NCBI GenBank assembly: GCA_964036045.1
Contig: OZ038390.1
Location: 42,532,718-42,596,717, forward strand
Direction of reading: 5' to 3'
Length of the DNA stretch: 64,000 nt
From: Eutreptiella sp. 'Long Island Sound 2002'
Lineage: Eukaryota; Euglenozoa; Euglenophyceae; Eutreptiales; Eutreptiaceae
The notes beneath the pieces are model-generated. The model ran no database searches. It worked only from the letters and a program-made list of their open reading frames with translations, and was not told where the DNA came from. A program made the position numbers and the translations under genes. Positions 1-10,830 of the stretch are shown here, piece by piece; the stretch's first letter is position 1, and every line of letters begins with the position of its first letter.

Positions 1-544
1 CGCCCCCTCCCCACCCCGCCCCTCCCGCCACCACCACACCAGGAAGGGGCAGGACAAGGGCAAGGGAAGGGCAAGGGGCACCAAGGAGCACTCAGGCAAG
101 AGGGCACGGAAGGGCCCCAAGTGAGGGCAGGCACTCGCGGGGACAGGACGCCGGAAGCGACACCACATGGGGGCAGGAAACCACCCAAGAACCAGGAAGG
201 GGCGGGAGCGGGGACCAAGACACGGAGGAAAAGGGCACCACGGCAGGCACCACGACCCACACCCAGGAAGGGCACACCACGATGGGGGGACCAGCGCCGC
301 CCCAGCCCCACCAAACACCCCAACACACACCACCGAAGCAAACATCGGACGCCATGCGGATCACGCCAGCGCACGCCCACCGGCCACCGGAAACCACACG
401 GAGAATGGAGGGCACACCTACACGGGGAGAACGGGCCACACCCACAGAGGAAGCCGCAGGGAACGCCGCCGCACGGCGCACCACCACGCCCTCACCGCCA
501 GGCGACGACCCCGGCCACCTCACAGGCACCGGAAGAGGACGAAG
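1..544. other. T-poor GC-rich flank, left part
   Basis: This stretch is strongly depleted in T on the plus strand, with several 60-base lines holding no or one T. It is rich in C, A and G, with short purine runs. Stop codons on the plus strand all start with T, and minus-strand stops also need a plus-strand T, so the long open frames here (for example 121-621) are expected by chance and are not called as genes. It was continuous with 16222-17690 before element A inserted. No function is recognised. Confidence 0.7.
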
Positions 545-548
545 GCAC
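545..548. repeat. Target-site duplication of element A, left
   Basis: GCAC directly abuts the left LTR at 549. The same four bases follow the right LTR at 16218-16221. A 4-bp duplication is within the range made by Ty3-type integrases and fixes the outer ends of element A. Confidence 0.7.
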
Positions 549-2914
549 TAAAGAAGGTCCCTACCAGGACCGGCCCCCGCTGTGCCCCTTCCGCCTGTCA
601 CCCCTGCTGACTTGCTCCTGATCAACGATTCCATTTCTCAAAATCCTCAAAGTCCAGGGTCCAACATCCAAAAATATAGAAAATAAAATCCTCCTTCAAC
701 CCTGAATAGCAACCAGATCCAACAAGTACAGCAATAACCCAATTCACAATCCAAATCAGGCTGCGGGCTTCCGTTCGGCACACCGGTATTCCCACGTAGG
801 CAGGCATGTACAAGAATTGCACCAAGGAAGAAAGCCCTGAAATTGGCATATGAACACAAATAAAGCAAAATTGGGTAAAGATGTAAACATACACATTCAC
901 AGCCATAAACCCCTCATTCCCTGGACTCAAGACCTTCCCTTGACTCACCAACATATTGCCCGGAACCAGGTCAAATGAGATGGCTGAATGCCATGTGTCA
1001 CAAGTCACTACATGAACCCCAAAAATGTGTTCACTCCCAAGCCTCTAAATCCTAGCCCAATAGGGGAGGTGACGTGTCATGGCCTAGAGTGGCACTCAGG
1101 ACCATGCCCTACCCTGACATAACCTTGGTTGGACTTGGAGTCGAATGGGCATGGAGATATGCCCCATGAGTTTGAACTCATAACATGCCAAAAAACTGCC
1201 AATTCACACCATATTGGCCATATATCAAATATATGCTCAAAATTGAAGTTACCACTTATCCGAAGGCTCAAAGTATGCATGGAGTCGAAGTCTAGTATTC
1301 ATGGAGGATAGAGACCAAAGGCCAATGCCCATGTACATCCCCACTTTACCCTCGAAACCCCTTCGGATATGGGCGCCACGCACTGCCCAAGTCAGCCCAT
1401 GATCTTGAGACCAATTCTTGTGATCCTTCGTGCGCCAAGCCAAATGGAGTACGCGATCCGGCATATGGTGGTGTTCAACTCCAAAGCATATGCCAACATA
1501 TGAACAACATACCATGGTTCGACTCTCCATAGGCTTCTTGCTGATTGCTGATCAGGTAAGTACACAAAACACAAAAATGAGCAAAAATTGAGGTCAAAAA
1601 CATGAAAATATGACCAAACACAAAGTTGTCATGATAGTATATCTCTATGCTCACCCATGATATCCGCTCATGGTTCAATACACAAATGATTGGGACCATT
1701 TGCGAACAATTCCCCCACTTGGATCCCCAATCAGGCGCATGGAGATACCTTCGCCACTCATATCTACATGCCCCATGAAAATGGGAGTGCACTCATGGAT
1801 CTCTTTGTCAAACATACCATGAGCAATACATACGCGGTAGACTTGGTCTAGCGCTTTGAATTCCACAATTGAGACATGGGCAAAACCCTTGTCACGTATG
1901 GCTCCCCATCTCTTCGGCCACACGAAGATATATAACATGGGCGTAAGCATATCAAGACATATACCATGCATATAAAACATACCCTCAAAAGTGGCTCCCA
2001 CCATGATATGCCATGTCCCTCCATGGACATAACTTCACGTTAAAAATGCGTAGGAACCCAAGGAAAGTATCTATGCAACCCCAACACTCATGCGGTACAC
2101 TTGAAATTCGCATTAAAATATTCGGTTGCACGGTCCAAGAGTTACATATCACTTTATACCCTCTTGACCATTATCCCTTGCTACACTGGGCATGTGTACA
2201 CACCAAAGGCGTTTGATGCTTCCTAAATTAAGTTGAGACCAAGGCGCTTGCAAGGCAACCTTCCTTATTCTCTTTCCTCACACTCGCTCGTAGATATGGC
2301 CCTTCAAAGTGGTCCCACGATTCACCTTTGTTTCCCTTATATCTCCAAGTCAAATGGGTGGCAAGTATAAGGGAAACCTGATTCGGGCATAGGGAAAAGC
2401 GTATGACCACTCGAAGAAGACCAAATCAAGTGCGGCGATGTCGAAGTCGAAAATCCGATTTCGACATCGCGAAAAATTCAGAATAAAATTTCGACTGCAT
2501 ATTTAGAAAATTGCGGAAGCAACGAACCCTTTACTGACGAAATCTGACCCTTCATCGGGGTTTCCGCCAAAATATCTGGAAATAACAGTTAACCAATCGG
2601 TTAACGCAAAATCGCGAGCCAACTGACGGTCGCCGATACATTGACCATCAGAACGAAAGGCTGAAAAATTACGGAAACATTATGATAATAAAACCCTGTT
2701 GATTCCTGATATTCTGATATATAAATCTCCGCTGGCGGCGCCTCGGTACTGAATGTGGCCGCTCATAGCCGGAATGGCCAAACCTATCACACTATCACAT
2801 CGGGTTAGGTCAGGTGGATGGGAGAGTATGATATCAGCCAATGGCGGCTTGCCGGCACATAGATACACACCCCAAGTGACCCCAAGATGGCCACGGGGGT
2901 CCGAACCGGCTTCA
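549..2914 (-). repeat. 3' LTR of element A
   Basis: Matches 13852-16217 over its full 2366 bp at a constant offset of 13,303 bases. On the minus strand it begins TGAAGCCGG and ends CTTCTTTA, so its termini are TG...TA instead of TG...CA. The first base beyond each repeat differs between the copies, which fixes the edges. It contains an 11-bp perfect hairpin at 2435-2470. Small open frames inside are not supported as genes. Confidence 0.93.
2435..2470. other. Perfect hairpin inside LTR of element A
   Basis: GCGATGTCGAA pairs with TTCGACATCGC over 11 bp around a 14-nt loop. The other LTR has the same structure at 15738-15773 with one base changed in the stem. It lies about 450 bp in from the LTR start on the minus strand. 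Its role is unknown; an RNA structure or a protein-binding dyad are possible. Confidence 0.55.
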
Positions 2915-2925
2915 CCCCCCTTCTC
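2915..2925 (-). other. Polypurine tract of element A
   Basis: On the minus strand GAGAAGGGGGG ends exactly at the start of the 3' LTR (TGAAGCC). This is where plus-strand DNA synthesis is primed in LTR elements. The small nested element has nearly the same tract at 7041-7049. Confidence 0.85.
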
Positions 2926-3315
2926 AGAGCGTTGTTTCCGCTCGGAACTCATTGAAGACAGGACGGGAGGACCCCAATGGGCTCCAACCCCCCCCCCCAT
3001 GTCCCAAGGACACATGGAGGCCCCACACACGTTGTAGGCGTCCCCCATGCCCCAAGGGAGGGGTGAGGACACTGATAATCAGTGCCCTACGCCATATCCG
3101 GTCTCCTCTTGATCTACAACATGGACCAAGGGGATCAAATGTAGAAAAACGTCGTCGGTCGACCTAAATAAGTATACCACAAAGAAATATATATGTGGAG
3201 ATCGAGTGAAGGGGGTAGATGGCCAATCAAGGCCCAAAAATCCCCGGATGAACGCCCTCAGCCGTCTCTCCAAGCACAGAAACAAATAAAATGCCAAGGG
3301 GGATCCACTACGGTG
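2926..3315 (-). other. 3' untranslated region of element A
   Basis: Lies between the end of the integrase frame and the polypurine tract. It is of mixed composition and has no ORF with recognisable features. Nothing else is seen in it. Confidence 0.6.
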
Positions 3316-5350
3316 CTACAGCAGCCACCAAATGGACCAACACGTCCTTGACATCCGAAGAAATGTTCTTTTTCTTTGGCAGTCCATCCAGACCGTGGTA
3401 TACCTCGGCACAAAGCTGCTCGGAGGCTCCCACGAATCCCTGGATGCGGCGAATCCCTTCCAACGGACTTTATAAAGCCTACCCCCAGGCGTCCCCGGGT
3501 CCGGCTTGTCCGCCAGGATCTTCTCGGCGGTGAAGTCGTCGTCCTCACCCTCGTCGTCCGAGTCCACATCGCCGGCCGTGAACTCGAAGGTGACGGGACG
3601 TCCGCTGGGGTCTGGTGCTCGGGGACGAAGCTGGGTATGGTCGCGGTCCAGGATCTTGTTATCCCCCACAAGAACCGCATACACATCCTGCCCGACCTTC
3701 CGCACGATTACCCCCGGCACATACCAGGACGCCTGCCGATGCCTGGACAGGACATCCTTGTGGTGCCGCTCCACCCACACGTTGTCTTGGAGAGCATACT
3801 TCTGGACCTTTCCCTGCTTGAAGTACTTGGCCCTCTTGTCATGCTCGTCCTGAAGTGCCTTGCACACCTTGGCCGCCGTGTCGTCCGCCTCAGCCATCAT
3901 AGCGTTCGCATCCCGGGCCACTTTGCCATGGTTCAACCACGGGAGAGTGCGTGACACTCGATCCCGTAGGAACAGGATGCGATGGGGCGACAGTCCAGTG
4001 GGTCCCGGACGGTCGTGATACGCTTGGAGTACTCTCCACAGCGAATTATACCAATTCCGGCCCGGTTCGTCGATGTGCAACTGGCGGAACTTCTTGAACA
4101 TCTGCCGCCCGGCCACCTCAGCTCGGCCATTCGACGGGCTGTAGTACGCCACGGTCTTGGCGTGTCGAATACCCATGTGCTTGCACATCGTCTTGAACCA
4201 CGTCCCTACAAACTGACTGCCCCGATCGCTGCAGATGACAGCTGGGACATCGAAAATCGTCAGCCAATGCCTGATCATGGCATTAGCGACGGTCTTGGCC
4301 TGCAGCCCCAGTCCATGCTTGTCCTTCTTGTCCTTCTTCTTGGACTTCTTGCCCGGGACTGCCACGATATACCCGCTGTGCCTGTCCACCGCCAGGATGA
4401 CACAGTCGTAGATCTCTCCATCCACGGTGACCTCAGGCATGGCGAATACATCCATGGCCACGGACCGCATAGGGGCCTCCGGTATAGCCGTATACACCGG
4501 GTTGCCCGCTGTGGAGTGGTTGGGGCTCTTCGTGGCCCGACACAGGGCACAGTCGCTGCAGTACCTATCCAGGATGGCGTAGTACCCCGGAGGGAACTTG
4601 AAGCGCCACTCCAGGTCCTGCTGCATCTTGTCTCGGCCAGGGTGCATGAGCTAGGCGTTGTGCCAATGGTCAATGAGCTCCTCCACTCGGTTCTCGGGCA
4701 CCAGCAGCTTGTCCTTGAGGAACAACTTGTCGCCATCCTCGGTCAAGCCCTCAGGCCACTCGTCATCCGACGGGGCGCTCACGGCATTCCAGTACTTGCT
4801 CCAGTGCTCGGATGCCGCGTAGTCATCCGACCAATCCTCTGTGAGCACCGACCTGACTAGCTCTACAGGGGCCACCATCCATTGCTCGAGGGTTTCCTCT
4901 CGAATAGCTTGGACGCGGGCACCCCGGAACTGGGCCAGGTCCGTACGATTTGCCATCACCACAAAGCACTTGACCCCCTCTTGCTCCATGGCCTTCTCCA
5001 TCTCGATGATGCGCTTGGCCTCCTCGGTCTCCTCGGCGTCGCCATGGCTGGATATGTCCATCCACGCCTTGCCCGCGGGGTAGGCCCAGCGACTGAGGCA
5101 ATCTGCCACAGTGTTGTCCTTCCCCGGGACGTACACGACGCTGAGGTCGAACTTGGCGAACGTCTCGTGCCATCGGGCCCTCCTAGCCGCTGGTCCTGAG
5201 GGGGTGTCGACATGCTCCTTGTGCCAGCTCTGTAGGGACTGGTGGTCCGTGCAAACCACCACCGGCTGCAGTCCGATGTGGCCAGACCACTTCCTGAGCG
5301 CACATACAATGGCGTATGTCTCCTTCTCCCTCGCGGTCCATGTTCGGCGT
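3316..5350 (-). pseudogene. RNase H C-terminal part, integrase and chromodomain (pol of A)
   Basis: This is the second half of element A's pol, cut off from RT by the nested element. The first frame (5376-4651; residues near its start come from the nested LTR) carries the rest of RNase H (AREKETYAIV, TDHQSLQSW, GKDNTVADCLSRW). After a single in-frame TAG at 4653-4651 the same frame continues to 3316 with integrase. In that second part the zinc site is HPGRDKM plus C30 and C33 or C36, and the catalytic triad D66, D141 and E177 has the classic 35-residue D-E spacing. A chromodomain (YKVRWKGF...SWEPPSSF) follows near residues 385-425 and would direct integration to chromatin. The TAG sits where Gln (CAG) is plausible. 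The C-terminal tail after the chromodomain may be frameshifted. Confidence 0.88.
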
Positions 5351-5354
5351 TGGC
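5351..5354. repeat. Target-site duplication of nested element, left
   Basis: TGGC here and again at 7810-7813. Removing 5355-7813 rejoins the host codons for FWSRILAEG to QRRTWTARE in frame, which proves both the boundaries and the duplication. Confidence 0.9.
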
Positions 5355-6114
5355 TGAAGCCGGTCCGTATGGACACTCCTCCCGGCTGTCGTTTGGTAGT
5401 TTTTTCCTGTCATAGAATGCAGATAAAGGTGCATCGCCTTCGCAGGCGACAGAGCGCAACAAGTCGCGCTGCGCATTGTGACAGCTCAGCACAGTTTATA
5501 AAGAGGCTTTATTTTTAGGAATTTTGGGTTTCCATTTTTTTAATTATAAAGTTCTCCAGCTTTGTATATTGCTGTGCTCGCAGGTGCTATCATGTGAGCT
5601 CCTGTGGAGGACCCTGCAAGGGTCGTAAGATTATTCGTGGCCGGCAAGGCCTTCGAAGATCCAGAGGACTGCCAAGAATGTGGGAACACGAGAATCAATG
5701 CTGGAGTTGCAGTATTTATCGTGTTCGGCGACGTGCAGGGCTTCGTTGATTGCAGGGGCGAGTTTGGTAGTTCGGAGGTAAATTTTATTATTATTTTTTA
5801 CTGTGGAGCAAATCTTTGGAGACGGAGATGAAAGCAACAGGCAGGATCACAGGGAGTGACAGCGGCAGGGTTGGTACTGATACAAGACGAATTCAACCCA
5901 GGAGGTGTGACAACGGCAAAGCGATCGAGCTCAACCCAGGAGGTGTGATAACGTCATGAAAGGCAGTCAAACCGGCCGAGTCAACCCAGGATCGGCCAAG
6001 AACACATCACCCTAACCAAAAGGGATCCACCGAAGACCAACCCCAGCAGTCAAAAGGGATCCGCCGAAGGTCAATCAGCCAACCACAAGGGCCAGAGGGT
6101 CCGGCCCTGCTACA
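5355..6114 (+). repeat. 5' LTR of nested element
   Basis: Starts TGAAGCC and ends GCTACA (TG...CA). It contains three copies of TCAACCCAGG (5893, 5931, 5981) and two of AAAAGGGATCC (6018, 6052), a cluster of short direct repeats near its 3' end. It also holds a GAATTTTGGG/T-rich stretch near 5520. It is identical in length to 7050-7809. Confidence 0.93.
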
Positions 6115-6226
6115 GAATAATCTTATTTGGCTCTGCCCACCTTGCAGGGTGTTCAGCAGGAGCCTATGAGTGAAGCCGGAGCGTCAGCGTTGAAGGAGTA
6201 GGTCGCCGAGCGACGAGCGGAGAGAT

Positions 6227-6796
6227 TTGATGAGCGATCAGGACTCCCCGCGCTCCGACGATGAAGATCGAACACCGGTGTCACCGACAACTCACGATGA
6301 GTCCCAGGGATCGTGGACATCGTCATATCGGGCGTGGATGGAGTCGGAAGAAGCTGCAGAGTATTTTGAAGCCGAAAAGCGTTCCATACCCGCGTCCCAG
6401 GTATCGTGCAGTTCGTCGTACCGCGAGTGGATGAATTCAGCCGAGGGTTCAGAGTTTTTCCTGGAGGACTCTCCATTGGGACTCGAAGAACCGACGCCGG
6501 AGAATTCCACGACCACGAACTCCGAGGACAGCGACACGTCAAATGGATCCCGAGAAGCCAAGATCCACGCAGATCGACGTGCCGTGTCCAGCTACCCTCA
6601 TCATGCCGGAGGGATCAACACCAGAACGCAGGCTCCCGCAAGTGAGCCAATATCGGCAGCGTGGCGGGGTCACACGTCCTATACTGACGATGAGGAAGAC
6701 AGCGACGACGAGTTTCCCTTCGCAATGGAAGTGCTGCAGGGCATGAACCGATTGTCGTTTCGACAGCGATCTTGGAAGCCGACATTTCTGCCATGA
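6227..6796 (+). CDS. Acidic 189-aa protein of the nested element, unknown function
   Basis: This is the only substantial ORF between the two LTRs and it is on the strand of the element. It is rich in Asp, Glu and Ser (start MMSDQDSPRSDDED; DDEEDSDDEF near the C-terminus). It has an internal repeat: SSYRAWMESEEAAEYF at residues 32-47 and SSYREWMNSAEGSEFF at 63-78, 31 residues apart. No zinc knuckle, protease or RT motif is present. It could be a gag-like or adaptor protein, or a captured host fragment; I do not recognise the family. Translation may start at either of the first two Met codons. Confidence 0.55.
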   Translation: MMSDQDSPRSDDEDRTPVSPTTHDESQGSWTSSYRAWMESEEAAEYFEAEKRSIPASQVSCSSSYREWMNSAEGSEFFLEDSPLGLEEPTPENSTTTNSEDSDTSNGSREAKIHADRRAVSSYPHHAGGINTRTQAPASEPISAAWRGHTSYTDDEEDSDDEFPFAMEVLQGMNRLSFRQRSWKPTFLP

Positions 6797-7040
6797 GTCG
6801 GCTATGTATGTTTTTGGTTTAATTTTATATTAAAATTGGGCCACCTTGTGCAAGAGCAACCTTTCTGTCACTGTACATCCACCGCTCTGACTGTTTCGGT
6901 GTCGGGTCCGTTGTATGGACCACGCCAGCTTGTTTGTTGCTTGTTTGCGTCGTCGATCGGTGGCTTATATCTTTTTTGTGTTTATTTGTTGCTTGTCAGT
7001 CAGAGGACGTTGGGTCGGATGAACCGTGAGTTCATTCCTG

Positions 7041-7049
7041 GAAGGGGGG
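7041..7049 (+). other. Polypurine tract of nested element
   Basis: GAAGGGGGG immediately precedes the right LTR start TGAAGCC on the plus strand. It matches the tract of element A. Confidence 0.85.
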
Positions 7050-7809
7050 TGAAGCCGGTCGGTATGGACACTCCTCCCGGCTGTCGTCTGGTAGTTTTTT
7101 CCTGTCATAGAATGCAGATAAAGGTGCGTCGCCTTCGCAGGCGACAGAGCGCAACAAGTCGCGCTGCGCATTGTGACAGCTCAGCACAGTTTATAAAGAG
7201 GCTTTATTTTTAGGAATTTTGGGTTTCCATTTTTTTAATTATAAAGTTCTCCAGCTTTGTATATTGCTGTGCTCGCAGGTGCTATCATGTGAGCTCCTGT
7301 GGAGGACCCTGCAAGGGTCGTAAGATTATTCGTGGCCGGCAAGGCCTTCGAAGATCCAGAGGACTGCCAAGAACGTGGGAACACGAGAATCAATGCTGGA
7401 GTTGCAGTATTTATCGTGTTTGGCGACGTGCAGGGCTTCGTTGATTGCAGGGGCGAGTTTGGTAGTTCGGAGGTAAATTTTATTATTATTTTTTACTGTG
7501 GAGCAAATCTTTGGAGACGGAGATGAAAGCAACAGGCATGATCACAGGGAGTGACAGCGGCAGGCTTGGTACTGATACAAGACGAATTCAACCCAGGAGG
7601 TGTGACAACGGCAAAGCGATCGAGCTCAACCCAGGAGGTGTGATAACGTCATGAAAGGCAGTCAAACCGGCCGAGTCAACCCAGGATCGGCCAAGAACAC
7701 ATCACCGTAACCAAAAGGGATCCACCGAAGACCAACCCCAGCAGTCAAAAGGGATCCGCCGAAGGTCAATCAGCGAACGACAAGGGCCAGAGGGTCCGGC
7801 CCTGCTACA
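7050..7809 (+). repeat. 3' LTR of nested element
   Basis: Copy of 5355-6114 at a constant offset of 1695 bases, with no indels. It is followed by the TGGC duplication at 7810-7813. Confidence 0.93.
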
Positions 7810-7813
7810 TGGC

Positions 7814-10121
7814 CCTCGGCCAGGATCCTGCTCCAAAACGCCACGGGAACATGAGTCCCGTCGTCCCGGACCTGCTCGAGGACTGCCCCCACGGCATAGT
7901 CCGAGGCGTCTGTCCGTAGCACGAATCCCTTGTCCGGGTCCACCAGGAACAGCCCCAACTGCCCCAGGAGTCGCTCCTTCAGGCGATTGAACGCATCTTC
8001 AGCCTCAGGGGTCCAGGCAAGCTTCTTCTTGCTCCCCTTCCGGCCATCGAACTTCCCCACCTGCAGCATCTTGTGCAGCGGCCCCGAGAGTTCTGCATAC
8101 ATTCGGACATAGCCTGAATAGTAATTGCAGAACCCCATGAAGGACCGGAGTTCGCTGATGGTCTGGGGCTTCTCCCAGTGGTGCAGGGACGCCAGCTTCC
8201 CAGGCATGGGACGGCGTTGCCCGTGACCAACCACGTGACCCGCGAACTCCACTTCCTTCACGAAGAGTGAGGCTTTGGTGGGCTTGCACACCATGTTGTG
8301 CTTGTCCAACTCGCTGAGCACTCGGCGCAGATCCTTCTCATGCGCGTCGATGAGCTCGTCCTCAGTCATGTTCTCCGTGCCGGACCCGATGATGATGTCA
8401 TCCACGAAGGGATCGGCACAGTCCCGGACAGGACCGAGTAGGTCCTCCATCATGCGCTGGAAAGCGGCGTTGCCATTCTTGGCGCCCATAGGCACCACTT
8501 TCCACTGCATGGGCCCCAGCGGCGTCGACATCGCTGTGCAGGGCCTGGAGTCCGGGTGTAGCGGCATCTGGTGATAGCCATGTTTCAGGTCTAACACCGT
8601 GAATATCCGCTTTTTCTGTTGCTTCTGGAGGATGGAGTCGATCAGGGGAAGCGAGTACGAGTCGTGCTCGGTCTGCTCGTTCAAACCCCTGTAATCAACC
8701 ACCAACCTCCACTCGCCCTTCTCCTTCTTGGGCACGATGAAGGCTGGGCTGGCCCACTCACTGTCGGAGGGTTCGATCCATCCCCGCTCAATGAACTCGG
8801 CCAACAGCTTCTTCATGGCCTCGGCCCGATCGCCCTGAAGTTGGTACTCCCGATGACGATAGATCTTCGGGTTCGGCTTCAGCTTGATCTTCGCTGTACC
8901 AAACCTCCCACGATCTGGAGGGTTCTTGTTGGCGACACCACTGAATAGCCGCGGATAGGCATTGATCAGCCTCTCCTTCAACTCGGCGACCTTCGGGTTC
9001 TCCTGGGCCTCTTCAGCCGCTTGCTTCGGTATGGATACAACCGACCGCACTGCGGTATAGGCCTCTTCTGGGTCCGATTCCGACTTCTCCTCGTGTGATA
9101 TGCCGTCTTCATCGTCGTGGGGAGCTCTTCCCACCGATAATCTTCGGAAATTTGCGGCCTCGGGCTGGTGACTGTCGCTATCGGCACCCATTCTTGGAAA
9201 ATCCCATGTTGGTGGGTCCGACCCAACCGGACCATCGTATTGGTCCGCGATGTGATCCATGACCCTCGCCACGAACTCGTCCTTCTCGTACTTGCCGGTG
9301 ACCAACATCTTGTCATCCCACCAATGCGGAGATGTGACCATGGCCCGCCTCTTCTTGGCTGCCACACGGTCGTGCATCCCCATCCGCCTGTAGTTGACGA
9401 CGTCGTCGATCTCGGCGTGGGACAGGACGTCAATGCCATCAATAGGCTGATCCGTCCCCTCCTTGGGCTCAAACATGACCTTCATGGGCACCGCCTCCAC
9501 CCTACGGATGAATGCTTCATCACCCGTGGGCTGGGCTTGCGCCCCATCCACCAGGAAAGCCTTGGTACCCCACGCTTGACCCGGGGAGGGCATTGATACA
9601 CCCTTGGCGTCGATGAACAACTCCTCCTCTGGCCCGAATGACATCTCGTTCAGGGTGATGGAGTCCAGCGTCGACTTGAGACCCTCCAGCGGACATGGGG
9701 TGGATCCTATGCCGGTTATGACCAGGATCCCCTTCGCCCTATCAGCGATGATCTTCTCCACCGTACGTCTGGTATTGTCCAGGGAGCCATGCCAATACAT
9801 GGGTCCCCACTCCTTCAAACCCCAATGCCTGTGCCAGGCTGAGTCTCCTCGATGCCAATGCCTCCTACACTTCCGCAAAAGTGGGGCATCCCGGGAAGCG
9901 AAGACATCCGTCTCGGGCGCTTCGGCTCCCAGCGTCTGGATCATCCTGTCGTACACCAGCAGCGCCATTCCATACTCTGTGAGCTGAACTCCGCGGTCTC
10001 CTCTGGACTTGGCACCCACAGCTTGCACCGCTTGGACGATCCGATCCTCTTCCTCAGCATTCCATTGGGATGATCCGCATGCATAATCCGTGGACAGCCA
10101 TGTGAGGCATTCATCATCCTC
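7814..10121 (-). pseudogene. Reverse transcriptase and start of RNase H (pol of A)
   Basis: An open frame runs on the minus strand from just after an in-frame TGA at 10124-10122 to the nested element. Numbering from 10028, residues 41-130 (DVFASRD...IIADRAKGILVITG) look like a decayed copy of the methyltransferase-like domain of element C, with the NPPF motif missing. RT follows at about 385-600 with RLVVDYRGLN, TVLDLKHGYHQMPL and the catalytic FVDD at 541-544. RNase H begins with RTDASDYAVGAVLEQV and stops at the insertion. The domain order PR-RT-RH-IN is that of Ty3. The protein would synthesise and process element cDNA in the virus-like particle. Confidence 0.9.
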
Positions 10122-10617
10122 TCAGACCAGCGTTGCGCGATGGGGAAGGGCTCCAATGGCGTTTGCCACCATGAAGTCATACCCTATAATCATATCCCAA
10201 TCGGTGATGTCGGCCACATAGAAATTCCCGGATAGAGTGCTTCTCTTCGCCTGATCAGGCCCTCAAGCGCTCATGCTCCCAGAATTCCATACTGATAGTG
10301 GCCTCATGGGTGCCACCAGCCATAATCTCTCCGTTGGCGACCTTCAGGCGGACCGGTCTCCGGCTGGGCTGCAAGAGTTCCTCCTTGAACAACCCTCTCC
10401 GGACCAGGCTCACCTGGGCACCCGTATCCACTAACACATCCACCACCTTCTCCTCTCGTCCGCACCGTACTCGCACTTTCAAGTGCAACTGCCGCTCGTC
10501 GCCATGAGGTGTATGGACGACTCTCACGGCATGCAACTCTAGCACGTCCGGGTGCATCAGGACTTCAAGGGTATGGTCACGGATGGTGTAGATCTTGGGT
10601 TGGTCCTGCCCGTCCAC
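10122..10617 (-). pseudogene. Aspartic protease region of element A
   Basis: The frame 10617-10255 contains VDVLVDTGAQVSLVR, the DTGA catalytic motif of a retroviral-type aspartic protease that cleaves Gag-Pol. It ends at a TGA. In another frame the second half reads on as a typical fold-closing segment (WDMIIGYDFM, ending at TGA 10124-10122). So at least one indel near 10250 and one nonsense codon break the gene. Upstream, the frame from gag is continuous through a TAG (10833-10831) and one further TGA, with a coding-like linker rich in Lys and Pro between them. Confidence 0.8.
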
Positions 10618-10830
10618 GGGGCTCTCCGTGGTCGCTCCTTCCTTCTTGCCATGTCCCGTACCCAGATGTACTTCCCTTGGCAGGGCGCTTCAGGGGTTGG
10701 GAGTGGCAAAACTCAGTGGTTTTGGCTCTCCTGGAGCCTTCTTCGGCACCCGATGTGCCTTCGCTTTCTCTGGGATTCCATTGATTTTCGGAGGAGAGAC
10801 CTCCGAGGTCCCACTCCCGTGGGGGCTCCT

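Larger units (their letters stand above)
5355..7809 (+). mobile_element. Nested non-autonomous LTR retrotransposon
   Basis: A 2455-bp element inserted into the pol gene of element A, read on the plus strand. It has two 760-bp LTRs (5355-6114 and 7050-7809; about ten substitutions by eye), a polypurine tract at 7041-7049 and a TGGC target duplication. The internal region of only 935 bp encodes one small acidic ORF and no RT, protease or integrase, so it must be mobilised in trans. Its LTR start TGAAGCCGGT, its polypurine tract and its 4-bp duplication match element A. I infer A-type enzymes move it. No convincing primer binding site is seen directly after the left LTR; TGGCTCTGCCCACC near 6128 is a weak candidate. 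Confidence 0.92.

Noticed and set aside
3982-4860. 292-aa plus ORF
   Set aside because: Antisense of integrase, whose catalytic motifs are on the minus strand.
6128-6141. Primer binding site of the nested element
   Set aside because: TGGCTCTGCCCACC lies 13 bp after the LTR and does not match a tRNA end I can name.
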